NCBI GenBank assembly: GCA_002371985.1
Contig: DFHZ01000011.1
Location: 1 to 5,174, forward strand
Reading direction: 5' to 3'
Length of the DNA: 5,174 nt
Source: Ruminococcaceae bacterium UBA3710
GTDB taxonomy: Bacteria; Bacillota; Clostridia; Oscillospirales; Acutalibacteraceae
The first letter of the stretch is position 1; the number at the start of each line of letters is the position of its first letter. The notes below the pieces were generated by a model. That model made no database searches. It was not told the origin of the DNA and saw only the letters and a list, made by a program, of their open reading frames with translations. The position numbers were made by a program, and so were the translations under genes. Below, piece after piece: positions 1-5,174 of this stretch.

Positions 1-1
1 A

Positions 2-58
2 TATCTGACAAACGAGCAGATGAATGATACAAAGTTTTTGAAACTGGTTGCCCGGTAA
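2..58 (+). CDS. C-terminal tail of an unidentified gene (partial, 5' end outside window)
   Basis: An open frame enters from the left edge and ends at TAA 56-58, giving 18 residues that read YLTNEQMNDTKFLKLVAR. The other two plus-strand frames have no comparable open stretch ending in a natural position, and a strong terminator-like hairpin follows about 65 nt after the stop, which is what a gene end would look like. The tail is too short to place in a family, and I do not recognise it. It would be convergent with the xyl operon. A chance open frame of this length is quite possible, so the call rests mainly on the hairpin placed downstream. Confidence 0.4.
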   Translation, partial: YLTNEQMNDTKFLKLVAR

Positions 59-122
59 ATTCCGGCTTGTCGGGATAAACGGATTGACGATAAACTGTTG
101 GGCTATTTTGTCTGTTAATCAC

Positions 123-159
123 AAATAAGGGACTATGCTATATGCATAGTCCCTTATTT
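123..159 (+). terminator. Rho-independent terminator-like hairpin, probably for the left gene
   Basis: The arms 123-138 and 144-159 are perfect reverse complements over 16 bp (AAATAAGGGACTATGC on the left), closing a 5-nt loop at 139-143. The base of the stem is A-rich on the left and T-rich on the right, and TTTT recurs just beyond it. It starts about 65 nt after the stop at 56-58. Because the A and T flanks are symmetrical it could work on both strands and act as a second barrier for xyl transcripts. The stem centre has only a modest G+C block (GGGAC/GTCCC). Confidence 0.75.
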
Positions 160-262
160 TCGTTTTGCAAAAACGGGAAGGGATTAAAGCCCCGAGAGGG
201 CGGCATCGCAGTCAATTTCCACTATCGATAAGGTGATTTTGTAAAACCAGCGAATTTAAGCT

Positions 263-305
263 AAAAAAAGAAACTCCTGCCGACTCGACGGGAGTTTCTT
301 TTTTT
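263..305 (-). terminator. Rho-independent terminator of the xyl operon (bidirectional form)
   Basis: The arms 263-277 and 291-305 are perfect reverse complements over 15 bp. Read on the minus strand the stem has a GAAACTCC/GGAGTTTC core, a 13-nt loop and then seven T. It lies about 78 nt after the xylB stop codon, the right side and distance to end the xylA-GH30-xylB transcript. Seven A on one side and seven T on the other mean it could also stop plus-strand transcription that passes the first hairpin. Confidence 0.85.
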
Positions 306-382
306 GCTTTTTAATCAGCCTTTTTTCCTGCCGTATAAAAACGAGGGCAGGGGCTTGCCTTCTCTTTTCCGGTGCCTATATA

Positions 383-1900
383 TTATATATCCGACAAATC
401 GGTGAACGCTGTTTTAAGTTTTTGATAAAGACTTTTATACAGTTGATAGAGCTGATCATATTTTTCAGCATTTTGCGGCGAGTGTCGGTATACCTGCCGG
501 GGGCGGATGATATTCTTTGCCGCTGTTTGTACGTCCTTATATTCTCCTGTGCCAACCATGGCAAGAATGGCGGCTCCCAGGGCAGGACCTTCTGTAATCG
601 AAAGCGTGCAAACATCCATACCGAATATATCTGCCAGGATACTGCACCAAAGACTGCTTTTGGCACCGCCGCCGCATACTGTTATTCTGTTGATCGACAC
701 ACCGTTTTCTTTTAGTACCTCAAGTGCGTCCCGCAGAGAAAACCCGACGCCCTCCAGTATGGCGCGCACCATATCGCCTTTTTTATGGATAGCCGAAAGG
801 CCAAAAAAGACGCCTCTTGCGTTCGGATCGAGATGGGGTGTGCGTTCTCCCATAAGATACGGCAAAAACAATAGTTTATTGGCACCTATGCCCGACTCTT
901 TTGCGATAGAGTCAAGATACTGATAAGCAGAAAGTCCTCTTTCTTTGGCAAGGTTGTCTGCATCACCGCAGCAATTATCCCTAAACCATTTGAGAGAAAG
1001 ACCGGCTGCCTGCGTAACACCCATCATGTGCCATTCATTTTTGACTGCGGCACAAAAGGAATGCGCTCTTCCCGATGGATCAACATTGTACCCTTTGGTA
1101 TGGCAAAAAACAACGCCGGATGTACCGATTGTTGCAAAACACTCGCCGTCGCATACAGTGCCGGTACCAATTGCCGCGGCGGCATTATCGCCGGCTCCGC
1201 CTACGACAGGTGTTCCCGGCATCAATCCGGTAAGCTTTGCCGCTTTTTCGGTGATAAACCCCGTTATCTCGTGCGATTCGTAAACCTTGCCGAGCATAGC
1301 GGTATCGATTCCGAGAAGATGGCAAAGTTCTTCCGAAAACCGGCGGTTTTTAATATCGAACAGCTGCATGCCACCTGCGTCTGAAACATCGGTTGCAAAG
1401 GTATTACAAAGCATGTATCTTATATAATCTTTCGGCAATAGAATATGAGCACATTTCGAAAACAGTTGGGGCTCATTATTTTTTACCCAAAGAATTTTTG
1501 AGGCGGTAAAACCGGTTAAAGCAGGGGAGGCGGTAATGCTTATCAATTTATTTTTGCCGACGGTATGCTCGATTTCTTCACATTCGTTTTGCGTGCGCTG
1601 ATCGCACCAAATGATACTTTTTCTTAAAACGTTCCCGTTATCATCGAGCATCACAAGACCGTGCATCTGACCCGATATTCCTACGCCGGCGATGTCTTTG
1701 GCAAAAATATGTGAAGTAACCTCTGTAAGTGTGTTACAGACGGCATTCCACCAATCGGCAGGATCTTGCTCAACATATCCGTTTTGCGGTTGATATAAAG
1801 GATATTCCCGGTATGCTGATGCTACAGCGTTACCGTTTTTATCAAATAAAACAGTTTTAGTTCCTGTTGTTCCAATATCAATTCCGGCATAATATTTCAT
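383..1900 (-). CDS. xylB: Xylulokinase (FGGY family sugar kinase)
   Basis: XylB phosphorylates D-xylulose with ATP to D-xylulose 5-phosphate in the cytoplasm, the second step of the isomerase route. The 505-residue product has the usual full length of the family. Visible landmarks in order are the N-terminal phosphate-binding strand GIDIGTTGTK (6-15, Asp8), the sugar-site GQMHG (77-81), a match to FGGY signature 1 at 130-142 (GFTASKILWVKNN), the GAGDNAAAA segment with the presumed catalytic base Asp238, IGTSG (258-262), the PYLMGERTPHLDP segment (347-359) and the ATP-site CGGGAKSSLW (409-418) with EGPALGAA (437-444). The QMHG motif and position beside xylA favour xylulokinase over glycerol or gluconate kinase. 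It begins 9 nt after the GH30 stop. A modest AGGGTGA ribosome-binding site overlaps that TAG stop, which suggests coupled translation. No frameshift or missing key residue is seen. Confidence 0.95.
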   Translation of the reverse strand: MKYYAGIDIGTTGTKTVLFDKNGNAVASAYREYPLYQPQNGYVEQDPADWWNAVCNTLTEVTSHIFAKDIAGVGISGQMHGLVMLDDNGNVLRKSIIWCDQRTQNECEEIEHTVGKNKLISITASPALTGFTASKILWVKNNEPQLFSKCAHILLPKDYIRYMLCNTFATDVSDAGGMQLFDIKNRRFSEELCHLLGIDTAMLGKVYESHEITGFITEKAAKLTGLMPGTPVVGGAGDNAAAAIGTGTVCDGECFATIGTSGVVFCHTKGYNVDPSGRAHSFCAAVKNEWHMMGVTQAAGLSLKWFRDNCCGDADNLAKERGLSAYQYLDSIAKESGIGANKLLFLPYLMGERTPHLDPNARGVFFGLSAIHKKGDMVRAILEGVGFSLRDALEVLKENGVSINRITVCGGGAKSSLWCSILADIFGMDVCTLSITEGPALGAAILAMVGTGEYKDVQTAAKNIIRPRQVYRHSPQNAEKYDQLYQLYKSLYQKLKTAFTDLSDI

Positions 1901-1909
1901 TTTATCACC

Positions 1910-3178
1910 CTAAAAACAAACGGTATTGACTGAACGGGGAGAAAGGATAAAATTGTGTTCGCCTATTGTGATTGTGCGTTCAAATTCAAACGGATTGAGC
2001 ATGACTCCGACTATACCGCCGTCCGGATTTTGGAAGAAAGCACAGCAGGTGCTAAACGTTCCTTCGGTTTTTATAAAACGGGCACCCGGTTTAACATATT
2101 TTGCAAAATGCTTGATAAAGTAAAAATCATAATTAAACCGGTAATTTCCGTCTTTAACAGAAATCAACGAGTTTTGAGCCCATTCCCAGGTGCTCAGACC
2201 ACCGTTTTCAAGCGCCATATTCCAATAAACCGTAGCACGGCAGCCAAAACGGAAATAGTGGCGGATATTTGAGAACATATACATCGCGTCATCCCAACTG
2301 TTGTCGGCGTCGCGACATTCAATTTCGCAACAGGCAAAATTCATGTCGGGGAAATCCTCATACGCGCGTGTGATAACCGATTTACCCGCCCATTGGAACG
2401 AAGCGCCCTTGATTCCTTTGCGGCATTTTTCGTTCTGCATAATACGGAAAAGATCATGATGGAAAAAGTCCGGCGCGGCATTCCGACTGTTGTTGATAGT
2501 TCCGTACCAAACCTCGGCGGAATCTCCTATTTCATCTAAAAGATAATTAGCAATAAAGTTTTCGGCATCTTTTTCATCAAAAACGCAGCTCGGCCATTTC
2601 TGCAGTAATGTAAACTCATTCTGGAAATTAAGGTGTTTTACCTTAATTCCTTCTTGTGCGTACGCGTCGATGAATTTACGCAAATACCGTGCATAAGCAG
2701 AAAGATTTTCCGGCGTTTGAACAAGTTTTCCGCCATTGGGTATTTTAGGAAATTTCATCCAGGTAGGAGGACTCCACGGGGAGGCGCAAAAATAAAGATC
2801 CTTAGAAAGTTTTTGCGCTTTTTTTATAAAGGGAATAATGTATTTGCGGTCACGCTCAATAGAAAAATCTTTTAGTTCATAATCACCGTCTGTTTCGTCA
2901 TAGCTGTACCAACTGTCTGCAAAATCATTGGCGCCGACCGAAAGGCGACAATAGTTAAAGGCACAGTTATCTTCGCCGAAAAGTTCGTTTAATATCTCAT
3001 TCTGTTTTTCTTCATCAAGCCCGAGTACCGCTCTGGCGCATATTTCGCTTATGGCGCAGCCAAACCCGTAGATCGGCAATCCGATCGGACTGCCGATTTT
3101 CAGTTCTTCGCCTTTTTTACTTGAAAACTCGTTTCCGGATGCAAAAATGTTATCTTCGGTTGATTTAATCCAAATCAT
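1910..3178 (-). CDS. Glycoside hydrolase family 30 enzyme, cytoplasmic; possible beta-xylosidase
   Basis: This 422-residue protein looks like a retaining GH30 (clan GH-A) glycosidase. Visible landmarks are GFGCAISE (38-45), the RLSVGANDF strand (78-86), SPWSPPTWMK (133-142), NFQNEF with the presumed acid/base Glu188, and CCEIEC with the presumed nucleophile Glu285. These are followed by DADNSW (290-295), VYWNMALENGG (317-327), QNSLISV (335-341) and a short C-terminal beta domain from about 363. The 97-residue spacing of the two glutamates suits the family. There is no signal peptide or membrane segment and there are 14 cysteines, so it should act in the cytosol. Family members split beta-glucosides, beta-xylosides and other linkages; motifs alone do not settle the substrate. 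Its place between xylA and xylB makes release of xylose from short xylosides the best guess. Start ATG 3176-3178 is set by an excellent AAGGAGG 7 nt upstream. Confidence 0.88.
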   Translation of the reverse strand: MIWIKSTEDNIFASGNEFSSKKGEELKIGSPIGLPIYGFGCAISEICARAVLGLDEEKQNEILNELFGEDNCAFNYCRLSVGANDFADSWYSYDETDGDYELKDFSIERDRKYIIPFIKKAQKLSKDLYFCASPWSPPTWMKFPKIPNGGKLVQTPENLSAYARYLRKFIDAYAQEGIKVKHLNFQNEFTLLQKWPSCVFDEKDAENFIANYLLDEIGDSAEVWYGTINNSRNAAPDFFHHDLFRIMQNEKCRKGIKGASFQWAGKSVITRAYEDFPDMNFACCEIECRDADNSWDDAMYMFSNIRHYFRFGCRATVYWNMALENGGLSTWEWAQNSLISVKDGNYRFNYDFYFIKHFAKYVKPGARFIKTEGTFSTCCAFFQNPDGGIVGVMLNPFEFERTITIGEHNFILSPRSVNTVCF

Positions 3179-3185
3179 ATTGGTT

Positions 3186-3192
3186 CCTCCTT
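3186..3192 (-). promoter_or_regulatory. Ribosome-binding site of the GH30 gene overlapping the xylA stop
   Basis: On the minus strand AAGGAGG lies 7 nt before the GH30 start codon. Its first two bases are the last two of the xylA stop codon TAA (3191-3193), so the motif reads TAAGGAGG. The overlap implies that ribosomes finishing xylA can restart on the GH30 gene, and supports a single transcript. Confidence 0.85.
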
Positions 3193-4501
3193 AAAACAAT
3201 AAAGAATTTACAATGCTTTCAAGATATTCCTGACGTCCGCTGGTATTGGTGGTAACGTCTCCTAAAGAAAAGGCGTATTTTTCCAGTTCTTCTAAGGTTG
3301 CCGTGCCGTCTTTTATTTTTTTGCCTATTCCGCTTTCATAGCTTTCGTAACGTTTAGCAACAAAGGAATCGATTCTTCCGTCGTTAATGATTTTTTCTGC
3401 ACAGCGAAGTCCCAAAGCAAAAGCGTCCATGCCGGCTATATAACTAAAGAACAGATCTTCTTTTGTGTTGGAACCGCGGCGCGATTTGGCGTCAAAATTC
3501 AATCCGCCGTTTGTGAATCCGCCGGCTTTGATTACTTCGTACATACACATGGTAGTATCATAAATATCGGTCGGAAATTGATCGGTATCCCACCCAAGAA
3601 GCGTATCTCCGCGATTGGCGTCAATCGAACCGAATACGCCGTTGTCTGCGCAAACACGCAGTTCGTGTTGGAAGGTATGGCCTGCCAGTGTGGCATGGTT
3701 CGCCTCTATGTTTAACTTAAAATCTCCTAAAAGATTGTATTTGCGCAAGAAAGCCAAAACCGTAGATGCGTCAAAGTCATACTGGTGTTTTGTAGGCTCT
3801 TTCGGTTTTGGTTCAATATAAAAATCGCCCTTAAAACCGATTTTTCTGCCGTAATCTCTTACCATAGTAAGCAGTTTTGCCATATTATCAAGTTCAAGCG
3901 CCGTATTGGTGTTAAGCAGCGTTTCGTAACCTTCCCGTCCGCCCCAAAAAACATAGGCATTACCGCCGAGTTTTACCGTAATTTCAAGAGCTTTTTTAAT
4001 CTGCGCCGCCGCAAATGCAAACACGTCGGCATTCGGAGCCGTTCCCGCGCCGTGCATATAGCGCTTATTGTAAAAACAGTTTGCCGTGCCCCAAAGCACC
4101 TTTTTACCGTATTCTTTTTGCAAGCTCAAAAGCAAATCGCTGATTTCATCAAGATTGCGGTTGCTTTCTTGCAGAGTATCGCCCTCGGGAGCAATGTCTC
4201 TATCGTGAAAACAATAATAATCAATGCCGAGTTTATTCATAAATTCAAAAGCGGCATAAGCTTTATTTTTCGCATTTTGCATGGCACCTTCGCGAGAGTA
4301 GGTTTTTTCTATGCTTGCCTCACCGAACATATCGGTGCCGCCGGCGCACATGGTGTGCCAATACGACATGGCAAATTTTAAGTATTCACGCTGTGTTTTC
4401 CCCAAAATTTTCGCGTTAGCATCATAATATCGAAACGAAAACGGATTGTCGCTTTCCGGCCCTTCATAGTGTATTTCCGGTATTTCTTTAAAGAAATTCA
4501 T
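3191..4501 (-). CDS. xylA: D-xylose isomerase, long (class II) form
   Basis: XylA interconverts D-xylose and D-xylulose in the cytoplasm with two divalent metal ions (Mg, Mn or Co); many members also act on glucose. From the preferred start the product has 436 residues, the normal length of the long form, with the N-terminal stretch around [19 protein letters not shown] that class I enzymes lack. The active site is intact: His99 and Asp102 in [11 protein letters not shown]; Glu230 and Lys232 in [12 protein letters not shown]; Glu266 and His269 in [12 protein letters not shown]; Asp294 in SIDANRGD; Asp305 and Asp307 in GWDTDQFP; Asp337 in [16 protein letters not shown] (184-193) is also typical. 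An ATG at 4508-4510 adds three residues (MIY), but the AGAAAGGA site abuts it with no spacing and stands 9 nt before ATG 4499-4501, so the inner start is chosen. It is the promoter-proximal gene of the operon, divergent from the AraC-type regulator. Confidence 0.97.
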   Translation of the reverse strand: MNFFKEIPEIHYEGPESDNPFSFRYYDANAKILGKTQREYLKFAMSYWHTMCAGGTDMFGEASIEKTYSREGAMQNAKNKAYAAFEFMNKLGIDYYCFHDRDIAPEGDTLQESNRNLDEISDLLLSLQKEYGKKVLWGTANCFYNKRYMHGAGTAPNADVFAFAAAQIKKALEITVKLGGNAYVFWGGREGYETLLNTNTALELDNMAKLLTMVRDYGRKIGFKGDFYIEPKPKEPTKHQYDFDASTVLAFLRKYNLLGDFKLNIEANHATLAGHTFQHELRVCADNGVFGSIDANRGDTLLGWDTDQFPTDIYDTTMCMYEVIKAGGFTNGGLNFDAKSRRGSNTKEDLFFSYIAGMDAFALGLRCAEKIINDGRIDSFVAKRYESYESGIGKKIKDGTATLEELEKYAFSLGDVTTNTSGRQEYLESIVNSLLF

Positions 4502-4510
4502 ATAAATCAT

Positions 4511-4518
4511 TCCTTTCT
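4511..4518 (-). promoter_or_regulatory. Ribosome-binding site that decides the xylA start
   Basis: AGAAAGGA on the minus strand ends directly before the ATG at 4508-4510 and 9 nt before the ATG at 4499-4501. Only the second spacing is workable, so xylA should begin with [10 protein letters not shown]. Confidence 0.75.
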
Positions 4519-4540
4519 GATTTTATTCTACTGATTTGTA

Positions 4541-4569
4541 TTGATTTTTCTCGCAAAATATGGTAATAT
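4541..4569 (+). promoter_or_regulatory. Sigma-A-type promoter of the AraC-type regulator
   Basis: TTGATT (4541-4546) and TAATAT (4564-4569) are separated by exactly 17 nt, and TG at 4561-4562 adds an extended -10. Transcription would start near 4576 and leave a leader of about 27 nt with the ribosome-binding site in it. The -10 overlaps the weak TATGAT considered for xylA on the other strand, so the two promoters may compete for polymerase. Confidence 0.7.
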
Positions 4570-4602
4570 CATAGACAAAATTAGTCGTAAAGAAGGCGCT
4601 AT

Positions 4603-5174
4603 ATGTTTTACGAAACAAAACATCAAATGACCGGTGATTACTATAAAGTCGAAACCGGCCGTAATCATCATTTTCCACTGCATATTCATCGCCACTTTGA
4701 GTATATTACGGTAACAAAGGGAGAAATGGAAGTGATAGTGGACGATACGCGATACCTGTTGTCGGCGGGCGATGCACTGCTGGTTTTTCCTAATCAGATG
4801 CATGCGCTTAATACCCCTGTTTCAAGTTGCCATATTTTGTGCATTTTTTCTCCTGATATCGTAAAGCTGTTTTCTGTAACCACACAAGGCAAGATACCGC
4901 GATCCAATAAATTCCGTCCTTCTTCTTTCATCTTAGAGCAACTAAAAAAAACGGACCCCGATATTTTGCAGATAAAAGGTATTTTGTATTGTATTTGCAG
5001 CGAATTTAACAGAATTGCACAATATCGGCTTACACCGAAAACACAAAAAAATTTACTCGTTACGATTTTTTCATACGTAGAAGAAAACTACTTAAGCGAG
5101 TGCAGTCTAAAAAAACTTGCCAAAAGTATTTCGTACGATTATGCTTATCTTTCAAAATTCTTCAAGCGTGCGTC
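4603..5174 (+). CDS. AraC-family transcriptional regulator, cupin type (partial, 3' end outside window)
   Basis: The 190 visible codons cover about two thirds of a typical 280-300 residue regulator. The N-terminal part is a cupin sensor fold: HIHRHFEY (27-34) with His29, His31 and Glu33, KGEMEVIVDD (39-48), then SAGDALLVFPNQMHAL (54-69). This is the sugar-responsive AraC layout, with His67 in the second cupin motif. A linker of about 90 residues leads to the first helix-turn-helix at about 168-189 (SLKKLAKSI...YLSKFFKR). The second helix-turn-helix lies beyond the edge. The start ATG 4603 has AGAAGG at 4591-4596 with a 6-nt spacer. Divergent placement next to xylA suggests control of the operon, perhaps activation by xylose or a xyloside. 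It differs from the E. coli XylR, whose sensor is a periplasmic-binding-protein fold, and from the ROK-type XylR common in Firmicutes. The ligand cannot be read from the sequence. Confidence 0.92.
   Translation, partial: MFYETKHQMTGDYYKVETGRNHHFPLHIHRHFEYITVTKGEMEVIVDDTRYLLSAGDALLVFPNQMHALNTPVSSCHILCIFSPDIVKLFSVTTQGKIPRSNKFRPSSFILEQLKKTDPDILQIKGILYCICSEFNRIAQYRLTPKTQKNLLVTIFSYVEENYLSECSLKKLAKSISYDYAYLSKFFKRA

Larger units (their letters stand above)
59..382. other. Non-coding region between convergent genes
   Basis: This stretch of about 320 nt lies between the probable end of the left gene and the end of xylB. It contains two long perfect hairpins (123-159 and 263-305), described separately. 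Between them, 160-262 shows only short weak inverted repeats and no convincing reading frame or RNA gene. The part next to xylB (306-382) is pyrimidine-rich on the plus strand and shows nothing I can name. Confidence 0.6.
4502..4602. promoter_or_regulatory. Shared divergent promoter/operator region of xylA and the AraC-type gene
   Basis: About 100 nt separate the two divergent start codons. For xylA only weak elements are visible on the minus strand: a TATGAT -10-like hexamer at 4568-4573 without a recognisable -35, and TAGAAT at 4525-4530 with TTGCGA 20 nt upstream, which is too far. A poor promoter fits dependence on an activator, but that is inference. The plus strand holds three copies of TGATTT (4518-4523, 4532-4537, 4542-4547), which could be binding half-sites. 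I see no clear catabolite-repression (cre) site by eye. Confidence 0.55.

Noticed and set aside
160..201. Short inverted repeats (CGTTTTG/CAAAAACG and GCCC/GGGC)
   Set aside because: The arms are 4-6 bp and imperfect or without a T run; chance pairing is enough to explain them.
376..390. TATATATTATATAT palindrome at the xylB stop
   Set aside because: A low-complexity A/T run that partly encodes the last xylB codons; no reason to call it a site.
507..1384. Several plus-strand open frames opposite xylB
   Set aside because: They overlap each other and lie antisense to a complete xylulokinase with all motifs in place.
3785..4381. Plus-strand open frame of 198 codons opposite xylA
   Set aside because: It is antisense to the intact xylA active-site region, its product is basic and phenylalanine/lysine-rich with no recognisable motif, and xylA explains the sequence fully.
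4573..4586. GAC-7-GTC inverted repeat as a possible operator
   Set aside because: Only 3-bp arms at the predicted regulator transcript start; too short to support.
4528..4803. Minus-strand open frame of 91 codons across the divergent promoter
   Set aside because: It is the shadow of the AraC-type cupin domain and would cover the regulator's promoter; no ribosome-binding site was evident.

Overview
The window holds a compact xylose-catabolic gene cluster. Three genes lie on the minus strand in transcription order: xylA (xylose isomerase), then a glycoside hydrolase family 30 enzyme, then xylB (xylulokinase). They are packed with 9-12 nt between them and their ribosome-binding sites overlap the preceding stop codons, so they look like one operon. 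A divergent AraC-type regulator starts at 4603 on the plus strand and runs off the right edge.

The organism is most likely a Firmicute of the Clostridia type. The evidence is the strong AAGGAGG-type Shine-Dalgarno sequence, the A/T-leaning base composition, the long-form (class II) xylose isomerase close to Thermotoga/clostridial enzymes as I recall them, and the cysteine-rich, leaderless GH30 enzyme. This is inference from gene style; nothing here fixes genus or species.

Layout from left to right: 1-58 is probably the last 18 codons of an unidentified plus-strand gene. Positions 59-382 are non-coding and carry two strong hairpins with A/T flanks, one suited to the left gene and one to the xyl operon, as expected between convergent units. 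xylB, the GH30 gene and xylA fill 383-4501. Positions 4502-4602 are the shared divergent promoter region, with a good sigma-A promoter for the regulator and only weak elements for xylA. 4603-5174 encodes the cupin domain and first helix-turn-helix of the AraC-type regulator.

Working model: xylosides or xylo-oligosaccharides enter the cell, the cytoplasmic GH30 enzyme releases xylose, XylA converts D-xylose to D-xylulose and XylB phosphorylates it to D-xylulose 5-phosphate for the pentose phosphate pathway. The AraC-type protein probably controls the operon. No transporter is in the window. The chemistry of xylA and xylB is secure; the GH30 substrate and the regulator's ligand are not. I see no wholly new system here. 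The most interesting point is the GH30 gene inserted between xylA and xylB.
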